This document shows positions 1 through 10,391 of a stretch of DNA of 64,000 bases, one piece after another; position 1 is the stretch's first letter, and each line of letters starts with the position of its first letter. Both the position numbers and the translations under genes were made by a program. This DNA is from Locusta migratoria (Eukaryota > Arthropoda > Insecta > Orthoptera > Acrididae). A model generated the notes under the pieces. The model was not told where the DNA came from. It saw nothing but the letters and a program-made list of their open reading frames with translations, and did not search any database. The stretch spans positions 265,413,151 to 265,477,150 of the forward strand of contig CM048750.1 in NCBI GenBank assembly GCA_026315105.1, given 5' to 3'.

Positions 1-860
1 TATCTGGCGTTCCCCAGGGAAGTGGTTTAGGGCACCTACTGTTCCTTATTTTTATAAACGATTTAGGAGGCAATCTGAGTAGCTCTCTTAGGTTGCTCGC
101 CCCTGATGCTGTCACTTATCGGTTAGTAGAGTCACCAGAAAAGCAACTGCAAAATGATTTGGATATCTGCATGGTGCAAAAACAGGCAATGAACCATAAT
201 TATGAGAAGTGTGAAGTCATTCATATGACAACTAAAAGAAGCACCTTAAACTTCACTTACACGACAAATTAGTCAAAACTAGAGGCCGTAAATTCAACTA
301 AAGACTTAGGAGTAACAATTACAACCAGTTTAAATTGGAAAGAACACATAAAAAAGGAGTGTAGGGAAGAACATTGAGAGGATGCAACGGTTCTGCTAAA
401 GAAACTGCCTACACCAATTTGTACGTCCAATTTTGGAGTGTTGTTGTGCATTGTGGGGTCCCAACCAAGTGGGACTGACAGACGATTTAGTGACAGAGAA
501 TGGAAACTCGTTTTCTATTATCGCGATGTAGGGGAGAAAGTGTCACGGAAATGGGTTACGAGTTGGGATGGAAATATATTAAAAGAAAGTCGTTACTCGT
601 TGCGATGAGATCTATTTGCGATATTTCTTTCACCAACCTTCTCTTACGAATGCGAATCGCACCCACCTACATAGAAAGACATGATCAGCAAAATGAAATG
701 AGAGAAATCAGATCGAAAACGAAAAGATTTAGGTGTTTCTTTTTTCCGAGAGCTATTAGAGAATGGAACTGTAGAGAAACATCATAAAAGCGGTTCAATG
801 AACCCTCTGCCATGCAATTCAATGTGACTTGCGGAGTATCTATGTAGAGTTGATGTAGAA
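1..860 (+). mobile_element. LINE relic, family A (Jockey/CR1-type reverse transcriptase), 3' part
   Basis: Translating the plus strand with frame changes gives a decayed reverse transcriptase. The motif SGVPQGSG lies at 3-26, followed by LLFLIFINDL, and the position expected to read FADD reads LAPD near 93-113, so the catalytic context is damaged. A downstream NSTKDLGVTI segment at about 295-325 matches the region after the RT core in the better-preserved copy at 32540-33662. The last 60 bases (ccctctgcca, gcggagtatc and a gatgtaga tail) are the family 3' end and recur at 15.5, 25.1 and 32.5 kb. Stops and frameshifts show a dead copy. The element enters from outside the window. Clade assignment is by motif appearance only. 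Confidence 0.75.
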
Positions 861-1233
861 TGAAGGAAAACAAAGCCTCTGGATTAGATGAGTAGGGATC
901 AAATAAAAATATTTGGACTAGCAACCAAGAAGGTGATTCTAGATATCATCAACATATGTGTCTCATGATTTAACGAAATGGAGTGATGCCATAGTAAGTT
1001 TTTTGCATCTGTTGACTTTTTCAGGTTTCAATAGGGGGAAACAAAAGCGTCGTCAAGCACTAAGGGGTAAGGATTCGAAAAGATGGATGATAAAAATAAT
1101 TATCACGATATTCTGTGTGTGAAATTATTATTTTCCTATAAGTCTAAAATTTTGTTGCTTGAAAACAGTATGTGTAAATACAGCATACATTTTACGAGTA
1201 TAAATAATTTCGCAAAGTAAATTTTCCGATTAT
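861..1233. other. Unassigned AT-rich stretch
   Basis: No open frame of note, tRNA-like box, TIR or tandem array is visible here. Confidence 0.5.
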
Positions 1234-1413
1234 ATTCAAATGTTTGTAAAGTTAAGGGACTTAACTGCGGGGTAATCAGTCCCTAAACTTACAAACTACT
1301 TATGAACAATCATATACTAAAGATAACACAAACATCCATGCCCGAGGGAGGATTCGAACCTTCGCGCGATCCGCAACGTGGCACTCCAGACCGCTCGGCT
1401 ACTCCCGCGCAGC
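1234..1413 (-). mobile_element. tRNA-derived SINE with 11-bp TSD
   Basis: On the minus strand it begins with a tRNA-like head (gtagccgagcggtctgga) and a pol III B-box (ggttcgaatcc, complement near 1350-1362) and ends with the tail shared by all SINEs of this type (ggactgattaccccgcag). The direct repeat tttccgattat at 1223-1233 and 1414-1424 is a clear target-site duplication, so both boundaries are known. Confidence 0.9.
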
Positions 1414-1712
1414 TTTCCGATTATGATTCATCAGTATGTCATACGAAACTAATTGTTTGTCTTTGGCATGTCTCATTCATAAAAATACACTTCTAACTTT
1501 GTTTCTAAAGTTCTGATAAGAAATTTGCTTTTATTGAATTTTTAACTCAACAAAACTGTAATTTTACTTGGTAACATTTGTGACATTGTAGTTTCTCGTC
1601 CAGTGTCACTGTTAGAGGGACAAGTAGAGGTGACGTTAGGTAGAAGTTCCAGGTGGTTGGAAACTGTATGCGATTTTGTATGTCTCGACATAACTGTTTG
1701 ACAAGAGTATCT
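1414..1712. other. Unassigned spacer
   Basis: Nothing recognisable; short frames only. Confidence 0.4.
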
Positions 1713-1811
1713 ATGGCCCGCATGGAATGGCCGAGTGATCCAAGGCATTATGCTACGGACTGGGCGGCAGTTTCCGCTGGAGGTTCGAGTCCTCCAGCAC
1801 GCGCGCGAGTG

Positions 1812-1842
<31 letters not shown>

Positions 1843-1919
1843 GTGTGTTTATGGTCCTTAGTTTAGATAGTTTGTAAATCTAGGGGCTGATGATCACAGC
1901 AGTTTGGCCCCAACATATA
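1713..1919 (+). mobile_element. tRNA-derived SINE with expanded GT microsatellite
   Basis: The head contains a tggccgagtg A-box-like segment at 1729-1738 and the B-box ggttcgagtcc at 1782-1792. The 3' domain (ggggctgatgatcacagcag, 1883-1902) matches the tail of the other SINEs. Between them the short GT stretch typical of the family has expanded to about 40 bp (1809-1848). No convincing TSD was found. Confidence 0.8.
1809..1848. repeat. (GT)n microsatellite inside SINE
   Basis: Nearly uninterrupted GT dinucleotides with one GTAT interruption. Confidence 0.95.
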
Positions 1920-2375
1920 AAATGGGAATCGAAACTCGTGACCGGAGGCGCCGAAGATGTTCAAGAAACAGAAGAAGATGGAGGAACGGGATGAGGTCGT
2001 AGAGGTTCTGCATGGAGGAGGGGAGGCGGATGCGTTATGCAAGGTGGAGGGCGTGGCGTTTGAGGATTTGAAGGGTGCGATAGTAGGTAGGGGGGATGGA
2101 AGGTGCATAGGATGGGGCGCATGACTGATATATAGGTGTACAGGAGAATGGACGGGTTGAAGCCCCACGTTCAGCTGGCGATGAGTTTTAGGTTAAGGCA
2201 GGACATGGCCTTCTGGCGAACTGTGCTGAGGTGAGGGGGTAAACTCGTAGAGATCAGCTCAATCGAATATGCAGTGGACAAGCATATCCCTAGAGGAACC
2301 GCACTCAATAGCGCGGTATCCTGTGCGTTGTGGTGGTACATCTGGCAAGAAAACATCAATTTAGATCAGCCCACT
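1920..2375 (-). mobile_element. Jockey-type LINE fragment
   Basis: The minus strand, read with frame changes, gives TWGFNPSILLYTYISVMRP, then LQILKRHALHLAYRIRLP. This closely parallels the same region of the longer copy at 28392-30245 (TILYAYRSVMRPVL, LQILECHALCLAYRIRL). It is the part downstream of the RT core. Neither end of the family is present, so it is an internal fragment. Confidence 0.75.
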
Positions 2376-2682
2376 CCATTCCTCGGAGTGGAGAATGGAT
2401 AGAATAAAAGCTTTTTTCCCCAGATGTACTTTTTTTCTGGCAGTGTATGATGGCTTCGTCTGTCTGGTGTTGTGGGGTTTCTGGGCAGATTAGCTTTTTG
2501 GAACCACGCTAGGAACTTCTCCTTTTAGATGCCACCTGCGAGATAGAAGATGAATTGATAATAGTTTCAATATCGACCACCAACAGATAGCATAGTGACA
2601 TAGCTGTCACAGCGCCATCTGAGTGTACCCTTTAAATTTTACAGCCATAAGGATCAATATGACATCAACGTGTGACGCAAAC
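2376..2682. other. Unassigned, possible 5' flank of the Tc1 relic
   Basis: Contains a short hairpin (ccattcctcggagtggagaatgg region, 2376-2398) but no frame or box I can name. It may include the 5' part of the Tc1-like element that follows. Confidence 0.3.
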
Positions 2683-3546
2683 AGGTGCCATTCGAAGGAG
2701 AGGCACTGGTGCTGCCTAAACTGAACGAGTTTGAAAGGGGTCAAACTGTGGCCATTCGAGAATTGCCACACAAGTTAGACGAGCTGCGTCAGTTGTGCAG
2801 TAATAGTGGTTGCAGTGGTCACGTGAACATTCTCACTCCCATTGCCGATATTCTAGACGCCCACACAGGTTAGACTTCCACCTAGATCGTCGTGTTATAA
2901 AGGCAACAGTTACAGCACAGATGTGAGGAATCGTGAGCCAATACGAATGTTGATGTTCAAATGTTTGTTAAGCTTAAAGGACTCAACTGCGGGGTCATCA
3001 GTCCTACATCTGAACTACCTTATAATAAAGACGACACAAACATCCATGCCCGAGGGGGGACTCGAACCCACGACCGTAGCGGCCATGCAGACTGTGACTG
3101 GCGCGCCGCAGACCGCTCGGCTACTGCGGCCGGCCGAACTGTTGATAACCGGTTGCTAGCAGTGAGACTATGGCATGCATCCAATCTTCGACTCACACTA
3201 CTGCATTGATATGCATAGCTCGACTTGTGCCATCAGAGGATGGGACATGAAATGGCGGGCCGTGGTCTTCAGCAATGGAAGCAGATTGTGCCTGCACACA
3301 GGTGATGTTTACGGGTACGACGTAGACCTTGTGAGCCCTGTCTTGCCGAGTGCATTGGTCCGAGACACACTGGACCCATTCCGGACCTTATGGTCTGGGG
3401 TGCGATAAGCCACAACTGTCTATTTATCTTTGGTTTTTATGGAGGGAACGCTGACCAGCGCTCAGTAAGTTCGGGATGTTGTAAGATCCTTTCGTTCGCT
3501 TCTATTGAAACTCGAATATGATTTGTGGGTCCAACAGGATAATTTT
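2683..3546 (+). pseudogene. Tc1-like transposase relic, split by a SINE
   Basis: The plus strand gives the pieces of a Tc1/mariner transposase in order. The helix-turn-helix start is LNEFERGQTVAIREL (about 2720-2765). Next, after the SINE, comes the linker NRLLAVRLWHASNLRLTLLH (about 3148-3207). Next is the first catalytic region WRAVVFSNGSRLCLH (about 3255-3300), where the usual SDES reads SNGS, so the first Asp is lost. Then comes FMEGTLTSAQ (3436-3465) and finally QQDN (3533-3544), the second catalytic Asp. The third acidic region is missing because a palindromic unit begins at 3547. Multiple frameshifts show an old dead copy. Confidence 0.7.
2955..3139 (-). mobile_element. tRNA-derived SINE inserted in Tc1 relic
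   Basis: The minus-strand tRNA-like head carries the B-box complement at 3059-3069 (ggactcgaacc), and the SINE tail lies at the low-coordinate end (tcaactgcggggtcatcagt). The direct repeat tgttgat at 2948-2954 and 3140-3146 is a plausible 7-bp TSD. The insertion divides the transposase relic. Confidence 0.85.
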
Positions 3547-4147
3547 CAGAATGAAACTTCACTCTGCAGCGGAGTGTGCACTGATATGAAACTTCCTGGC
3601 AGATTAAAATTGTGTGCCGGAACCGGGACTCGAACCTGGGACCTTTGCTTTTCGCGGGCAAGTGCACTGCCGACTGTGCTATCCCGACACGACTCACGAT
3701 GCCGCCTCACAACTCTACTTCCGCCAGTACCTCGTCTCCTACTTTCCAAACTTCACAGAAGCTCTCCTGCAAAAACGCAAAACTAGCACTCCTGGAAGAA
3801 AGGATATGGTGGGGACATGGCTTAGCCACAGCCTGCCAGGAAATTTCATATCAGCGCACACTCCGCTGCAGAGTGAAGTTTCATTCTGGAAACATCCCTT
3901 AGGCTGTGGCTAAGCCATGTCTCCACCATATCCTTTCTTCCAGGAGTGTCAGTCTTGCGTGTTTGCAGGAGAGCTTCTGTGAAGTTTGGAAAGTAGGAGA
4001 CGAGGTACTGGCGGAAGTAGAGTTGTGAGGCGGCATCGTGAGTCGTGTCGGGATAGCACAGTCGGTAGTGCACTTGCCCGCGAAAGGCAAAGGTCCCAGG
4101 TTCGAGTCCCGGTTCCGGCTCACAATTTTAATCTGCCAGGAAGTTTC
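3547..4147. mobile_element. Palindromic SINE-like unit (two tRNA-like units head to head)
   Basis: The left arm (3588-3834) is the inverted repeat of the right arm (3901-4147), with only scattered mismatches. Each arm carries a tRNA-like domain with a B-box (ggttcgagtcccggt at about 4101-4115; complement in the left arm at about 3625-3640) and A-box-like tagcacagtcggtagtgc in the right arm. The left unit is also bounded by its own inverted ends (agaatgaaacttcactctgc at 3549-3568 and its complement at about 3875-3890). The flanks aggataatttt (3537-3547) and aggatatttt (4148-4157) form a near-perfect TSD, which suggests the whole palindrome inserted in one event into the Tc1 relic. Confidence 0.8.
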
Positions 4148-4157
4148 AGGATATTTT

Positions 4158-5124
4158 CGTTCACGGATTTGATGTGGAACTCAACTTGCAGCAAATTCCA
4201 TGGCTGACACAATCTCCAACGCTGTCAGTGTACACAAGTCACCACGCAACTGCAAGAAGTCGCGCCACAGTACTTCGGCTGCCGGAGGCACCCGCAGTCT
4301 CGGTACCTCTTTGCCTGCTTCGCGTGCCGGCCAATAGGAAGAAGGGGGCTCGGCTAGATATACCGCCGCACCACAGCCACCACAGTCAGTACAATGGATT
4401 ACGGCAGTTAGTCAGTACCAGGGAGTTCAACAAGTCAACAGAAGGGTCCCAACCACGCTAGCCAGCAGTCCTAAGACGAGCACAACATTTGCTATTGAAA
4501 GGACTCTAAGCGAAGCATAGCAGAACCACAGTCTAACATATACAGTCACGACACTTCCGCAGATTTTTGTTATACACTGCGACAGCAGCGCTCCAAGCGG
4601 AGGGTAAGCTACTTTTATGAATACGATAGTGGATGAGTGCGAATAGTATCGTTTATATTGATTTTAACACATTTTTTACATTAGGGATCGTATGTAATCG
4701 TATGTAATATCATAAAATAGGTAATAACTTAAAATAGCTCCACCTTTGTGTTTCTTAGGTTTCCTAAGATCCCTGACAAGGTTGGAAACGGTACATTGCG
4801 GCACAGTTTATTTACTGTTATCTTGTAACCCACAGGGCTATACTGAATAATTTAATTTACTATTAAAAATAGAAAAATGGCTTGCAAACACCGAATACCC
4901 GCCCTTTGGCAGAAAGACGTATTTTTTCTTCTCAAGAACGTTAACGTATCTTCATTCTAATTCCAGTGAAATCAGTGAGGGTGGAACGTAGGAAATGAAT
5001 ATAGAATGCAATAACTACAGTATTTAACGCACCAAATCAGCCACCACAACTGTAGCTGAAGGAAAACATCAGAAACGTGACAAGAAAACTGAAAAATCAG
5101 TCAAACCGTATTCAACAAAGAAGA
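4158..5124. other. Unassigned; locally GC-rich 4230-4600
   Basis: No coding frame is convincing. The segment 4230-4500 is GC-rich and contains a ccaat box (4331) and a gatata element (4356-4361), so it could be a solo LTR or promoter remnant; no TG..CA boundaries or PBS were found to support this. Confidence 0.3.
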
Positions 5125-5384
5125 ACCCAATTCCACAATTGTTGCTACAGCTGAACCACAAACGGCAAGAATCTTCAAGACATTGTCTTCTTAAGCTAAA
5201 GTAATCACACCCAGATGAATATGCGCTTATAATAAAGACGAGTGAAGTCTAAAAACCCAATTCCACAATTGTTGCTACAGCTGAACCACAAACGGCAAGA
5301 ATCTTCAAGACATTGTCTTCTTAAGCTAAAGTAATCACACTCAGATGAATATGCGCTTATAATAAAGACGAGTGAAGTCTAAAA
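5125..5384. repeat. 130-bp tandem duplication
   Basis: The unit starting cccaattccacaattgttg is present twice with a 130-bp period (5126 and 5256). The copies differ visibly at one site (cacacccag versus cacactcag), so the duplication is recent. Confidence 0.95.
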
Positions 5385-5467
5385 ATGTGCGAATTATTAG
5401 ACTCCATACCACAATGGTACGTGTCAAAAAACTCTTTGTCATAGTAAGAACAGACGAAAATAGAAAT

Positions 5468-5524
5468 ATATGTTTATATTCTACTTACTTATATTCTACT
5501 TACTTTATATTCTACTTACTTTCA
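5468..5524. repeat. Short tandem repeat, about 16-17 bp unit
   Basis: Three copies of tatattctacttactt in tandem. Confidence 0.9.
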
Positions 5525-6060
5525 GCGGAATAAGCTGCAAATACACACATATTCGTAAGTATTGTTCATGACGAAGTTCTTCGTTGTACCACTGAATCAG
5601 TTAAGTTCGACTGTTTTTACATTAATTTCCGAATTAAGTATGTCTCTTGATATGTTACTAATGCTTGTAACACAAAAATTATATTAACTATTTTGTTAAT
5701 TACGTACACAAATAGTTATAAACAAACATCACTCTTTCGACGGCTTACCCACCACTAGGAGCGCTAGTGTCGTTGAACTGTCAGTTGGTAACAACTTTCA
5801 CATCAGTGAGTGTCGCGACTGTATATGTTAGACTGTGGCAGAACTGTATATGAGATAGGACTTGATGCAATTACAAGAATATCGAAGTTAAGTATTAATT
5901 TCAAGTGTAATAAAAGTTTATGTGAACTAATCACTTCTTTTAGTTGCAGACCTTGTCCACATCCTTGCTAGGCATGGAGCACCACCTTTCGAACCTACCG
6001 CATTCTGAGGTCACAACACTCCGGACTTGTCTCTAATGGAGCACTTGTTGCGTGAGACAA
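5525..6060. other. Unassigned AT-rich stretch
   Basis: Nothing nameable; an aataaa signal at about 5911 lies in AT-rich DNA and is not diagnostic alone. Confidence 0.3.
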
Positions 6061-6600
6061 CTATTTACTTTCTCTGTTGCAGTGATGTTTAAGTTTAATG
6101 ACATGGTCTTATACCTTGTCACTGTTAGTATGATGACAGTTTTATTTGTCCTCGCATATGTTTTTATACATTTACACCTTTTATGGTAGCCGTTACTTGT
6201 CTTCACAATTTTAGTTGGTGACCGTGATTTTAGTACCAACATATTACTTTTAGTATTTACATAGTCCAGGTATATTTATAATCATGTTTGTATTTTTAGG
6301 GTCATTTGTCGCATTTTGCCCTGTGTTAGTCAATGATTTACTTTCTATATTATAGTGATGTTTTGAGAGTATGTCATGGTCTTCACGGTTATTGTGATGA
6401 CAGTATTATTTGTCCTCCCGCTTGTTTATGTACACTTACACCTTATATGGTGGCCGTTACTCGTCATCACAATTTTAGCTGGTGACTGTGATTATAGTAC
6501 CAACGTTTTGCTTTTAGTATTTGCACAGCCCATGTATATTTCTATACATGGTTGTAATTTTAGGGTCACTTGTGGTATTTTTCTCCTGTTTCAATTACAC
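6061..6600. repeat. Diverged tandem duplication, about 280-bp unit
   Basis: Unit 1 (about 6061-6325) and unit 2 (about 6340-6600) share an ordered series of words: tttactttct, gtgatgttt, catggtctt, gatgacagt, atttgtcctc, tggtgac, tagtaccaac and tttagggtca. Divergence is much greater than in the 5.1-kb duplication. The repeat may be part of a retroelement whose tail follows at 7.1 kb. Confidence 0.75.
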
Positions 6601-7103
6601 ATATTTGTCTTTCGTTGTCGTAATTTGGAACGCTACTTTGCTTCTGTAAGTAGTTCATCACTACATTTCCGTTAGGCGAAGTATGTACCATGCACTTGCC
6701 AATAATGTTCATAGTACAGTTTGCCCTTATCTGTTACCTTTACTCGTCATTTTTTGTGATATTTTAGTGGGATGTTTTCTGTAACCTCAGATATTTTTTG
6801 GGCTGTCCTAATTTTTAGTGTTATGAGCCTATGCCGACAAGAATGTTAATGTTTTATTACCAAAAAACGACTCTTTAGTCGTTCACTATCATTCCCTTTG
6901 TCAGCTTTGGTATTGCAATTGTCTCTATTATACGATTATTTAAAAAAAATGAATATTATTGTTGACTACATTTCTTTATGTGTATTGAATAGTAGTTCAT
7001 TCGTATATTGTAATATTGTATTTTCAGTGTGCTACCATACAATACTTTTTTGTGTTTTTTTATGTTTTTGCCTTAGTCACTTGATTGGTTTGTTTCATAC
7101 ACA

Positions 7104-7151
7104 GGGACCTGAAGATGGCATAGTGAATGCCAAAACTGGTTGTAATCTATA
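7104..7151 (+). other. Hammerhead-like / Penelope-type terminal motif
   Basis: CTGAAGA (7109-7115) is followed by a short hairpin (ggcat 7117-7121 pairing with atgcc 7127-7131) and then AAAACTGG. The same pattern, CTGA-N-GA followed by a stem and (G)AAA, recurs at 34.4, 35.9, 41.6 and 54.9 kb, two of these next to Penelope-like elements. Ribozyme activity is unproven and the core departs from the consensus. Confidence 0.35.
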
Positions 7152-8442
7152 TCTATAAATATGAATGTCTGTTCGGTGTACGTTTATCACGTCTGAACCA
7201 CAAGACATGAAGCGCTAAAAATTTGTACAGTTACTAATGTCTACCCGGGGAAGGCTTTAGGCACGGTTTTATGGCGATCGGATAGCTATTTATCTATATA
7301 TATATATTAATGTGAATGACTGTTCGGTGTACGCTTATCACGTCCGAACGACAAGACGCAGAGACTTAAATATTTGTACAGTTACTAATTTATACCCGAG
7401 GAATGTTTTAGGCACGGTTTTATAGCGATATGATAGATGTTTAGTAACTTGAAGAATATAACGCGAAATGCTGGACAATAATGACTCTTTGAAAATTATA
7501 TTTACTCTTTTAAAATGTTTTTATTGGTTCCATTGTTGCTTGAGGGTTGATAATGATAAAAGGGTGGAGTATATTGGGATGGAAAGTTTTCGGTGTATAT
7601 AACATTCTACGTATGTGTCTCTTAATATTTCGCTCAGCAGCGAAAACTACCGAACGCAAACGAATGTTCTGTGTGTAATTGTTGTCCGAAGTCTCCCGTT
7701 GTACACCAGAGCAGCTCCATGCCGATAGCTATAAGGGGGTGGAAGATATGGTGGTTGAAAGTCTTCAAATTATTTTTAAAAAATCTGACTGAAGGTCAGC
7801 GATGACGTTTGCGACTCTATAACAAGGACGTTACATACAGCGAAACGTGATGCCACAGACCATATCTTTGGTCTATGCGTGTTACACAGAGATCTCTATA
7901 CAAACTGGATGTATAACTCTGGTGTTTGAACATATAATTGCAGCGTGCCTGGACATTCATATGTTTTGCACACGATTTCACATTGTCCGCCATGTTTAAA
8001 TTTGGCAAACGAGTTTCCATCAGTTATTACTTGACAAAGAATTGCTTGTTTACCTCTTGATTTGGAATTTAATTCAATATTCGATGTTATAGGCTGATAT
8101 GGGTGCGAAATCGAAACATATTTTCTTCTCTTTTTCTTGAAATGCTGCTTAGCAGCCATGCTTGAATTTGGCAAGAAACTAAATATGAATATCTTTGCCT
8201 GGCACGCTAAGACAGTGGAAGTTCAACATCCAGAGTGTATAGAGATCAATGGTGTTACACTGTCTTCGGCACTTTCTCTGTGATGATAAGCATACGAATA
8301 AGGAAATATAAGAATAAATAACTACAGCAGTAAAAGAGGAACTTCTTTTAATACATTTCTTTAAAAAAATATATATTTGACGTTTCGCGCATTATCTATC
8401 ATAATCAACCAACACGCGAGCGGAGCTGCGGGTTTCAGCTAG
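7152..8442 (+). mobile_element. Helitron-like non-autonomous repeat
   Basis: It starts TC after an A (7151/7152) and ends CTAG before a T (8439-8442/8443), the A|T insertion pattern of Helitrons, with an imperfect GC-rich hairpin just before the end (gcgagcggagctgcggg). It has no coding capacity. Its first 290 bp contain two copies of a 150-bp unit (gtctgttcggtgtacg and gactgttcggtgtacg). A 140-bp internal block (7888-8025) recurs in direct orientation at 21680-21820. Confidence 0.6.
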
Positions 8443-8652
8443 TAGAATAAATATTTTATTATACATACGGCTGTTGGTATCTCAGTTCCTTCAGACTCTT
8501 GACCTGCCGCTGTCCCGTTCCACCACCGACGATGGATTCAATAATAAAAACAAAAAAGTTATTCATAACTGGAATGCAATTTATTTAATTTAAACAATTG
8601 TCAACTGTCATATCTCAATGTAGCGAATAATCATTTACAAATGTCAAACTAT

Positions 8653-10391
8653 TATATTAACCGCCTACAGGAAAATCAAAGAGACATTTGGGGACAAGAA
8701 AAGCAATTCTACGAATATCAAGGACTCAGATGGGAAACCAGTTCTCAGCAAAGAAGGGAAAGCTGAAAGGTGGAAAGAGTACATAGAGCAACTCTACAAA
8801 GGAAATGAACTTAGAGACGATGTTGTAGGAAGGGAAGAGGAAGTAGATCAAGATGAAATAGGAGATACTATACTCAGAGATGAATTTGACAGAGCCTTGA
8901 AAGACCTAGGCCGGAACAAGGCCCCAGGAGTAGATGATATACCCTCAGAGCTACTAAAGTCTCTGGGAGAGCCAGCCATGACAAGACTATTTGAACTGGT
9001 GTGTAGGATATATGAGACAGGCGAAAGGCCCTCAGACTTTAAGAAAAATGTAATAATCCCCATTCCAAAGAAATCAGGTGTAGACAGGTGTGAAAATTAC
9101 AGAACCATCAGTTTGATAAGCCATGGTTGCAAAATTTTAACACGAATTATCTACAGGAGAATGGAAAAGCTGGTAGAAGCTGACCTAGGAGAAGATCAGT
9201 TTGGATTCAGGAGGAACGTAGGAACCCGGGAGGCAATACTCACTTTACGTCTTATCTTAGAAGATAGATTAAGGAAAGGCAAATCTACATTTTTAGCCTT
9301 TGTAGATTTGGAGAAAGCGTTTGACAATGTTGACTGGAATACACTCTTTCAAATTCTGAAATCAGCAGGGGTACAATACAGGGAAAGGAGAGTTATCTAC
9401 AACCTCTACAAAAGCCAGACCGCAGTTATTAGACTCGAAGGGCACGAAAGGGAAGCATCAGTTGGGAAGGGAGTAAGACAGGGTTGTAGCCTTTCTCCGA
9501 TGTTATTCAATTTGTACATTGAGCAGGCGATGAAGGAAAGCAAGGAAAATTTTGGAATAGGGATTAAAGTTCAGGGGGAAGAAATAAAAACATTGCGTTT
9601 TGCTGATGACATTGTAATTCTGTCAGAGACAGCGAACGTCCTGGAAGAGCAGTTGAATGGAATGGACAGTGTGTTGAAGAGAGCGTACAAAATGAACATT
9701 AACAAGAGCAAAACAAAAATAATGGAATGCGGTCTTAGAAAATCAGGAGATGCTGAAGGAATTAGATTAGGTAACGAAACAATGAAGGTGGTAGATGAGT
9801 TTTGTTACTTAGGTAGTAAAATAACATGCGATGGTCGCAGTACAGAGGATATAAAATGCAGAATGGCAATGGGAAGAAAAGCATTTTTGAAAAAGAGAAA
9901 TTTGCTAACATCGAATATTAATTTAAGTGTAAGGAAGTCTTTTCTGAAGGCATTTGTGTGGAGTGTTGCCTTGTATGGGAGTGAGACATGGACGATAAGC
10001 AGTGCGGACAGGAGGAGAATAGAGGCTTTTGAAATGTGGTGCTACAGAAGAATGCTGAAGATTAGGTGGGTAGATCGCATAACTAATGAAGAGATACTGA
10101 ACAGAATTGGTGAGAAAAGGAATTTTTGGCATACCCTAACTAAAAGAAGGGATCGCTTGGTAGGACACATTCTTAGACATCGAGGAATCGTAAATTTAGC
10201 ATTGGAGGGAAGTGTGTGGGGTAAAAATCGCAGAGGGGGGCCAAGAGACGCGTATAGTAAGCAGATTCAAGTGGATATGGGTTGCCGTTCTTATGAGGAG
10301 ATGAAAAGGCTTGCTCAGGATAGAGTAGGGTGGAGAGCTGCATCAAACCAGTCTCCGGACTGAAGACCATAACAACAACATATATTAACCG
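8653..10391 (+). mobile_element. RTE-type LINE, 5'-truncated, with TSD
   Basis: The element body begins at about 8664 inside the protein-coding region and ends in an aacaacaaca tail at 10371-10380. The 11-bp direct repeat tatattaaccg lies at 8653-8663 and 10381-10391, so this is a complete 5'-truncated insertion event. The sibling copy is at 49115-51084. Confidence 0.93.
8666..10363 (+). CDS. RTE-type LINE reverse transcriptase, N-terminally truncated
   Basis: One open frame of about 565 codons runs from the truncation point to the stop; no natural start codon is present because the insertion lost the 5' end. It encodes the reverse transcriptase that copies element RNA into DNA at a nicked target. 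Visible motifs in order are NKAPGVDDIPSELLK, NYRTISL, DQFGFRR, the catalytic FVDLEKAFDNVDW, RQGCSLSPMLFNLYIEQ, the catalytic FADDIVIL, then YLGSKIT and the C-terminal WTISSADRRRIEAFEMW and RDRLVGHILRH. This order fits the RTE clade. The apurinic endonuclease normally upstream is absent, so the copy cannot move itself. No stop or frameshift interrupts it, which implies youth. It is closely similar over its whole length to the 49-kb copy. Confidence 0.93.
   Translation, partial: YRKIKETFGDKKSNSTNIKDSDGKPVLSKEGKAERWKEYIEQLYKGNELRDDVVGREEEVDQDEIGDTILRDEFDRALKDLGRNKAPGVDDIPSELLKSLGEPAMTRLFELVCRIYETGERPSDFKKNVIIPIPKKSGVDRCENYRTISLISHGCKILTRIIYRRMEKLVEADLGEDQFGFRRNVGTREAILTLRLILEDRLRKGKSTFLAFVDLEKAFDNVDWNTLFQILKSAGVQYRERRVIYNLYKSQTAVIRLEGHEREASVGKGVRQGCSLSPMLFNLYIEQAMKESKENFGIGIKVQGEEIKTLRFADDIVILSETANVLEEQLNGMDSVLKRAYKMNINKSKTKIMECGLRKSGDAEGIRLGNETMKVVDEFCYLGSKITCDGRSTEDIKCRMAMGRKAFLKKRNLLTSNINLSVRKSFLKAFVWSVALYGSETWTISSADRRRIEAFEMWCYRRMLKIRWVDRITNEEILNRIGEKRNFWHTLTKRRDRLVGHILRHRGIVNLALEGSVWGKNRRGGPRDAYSKQIQVDMGCRSYEEMKRLAQDRVGWRAASNQSPD

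Noticed and set aside
1653..1877. Cys-Val repeat frame as a coding region
   Set aside because: It is a translation of the (GT)n tract in a SINE.
4230..4620. Solo LTR or promoter
   Set aside because: CCAAT- and TATA-like words are present but no terminal TG..CA, TSD or second copy; left as unassigned.
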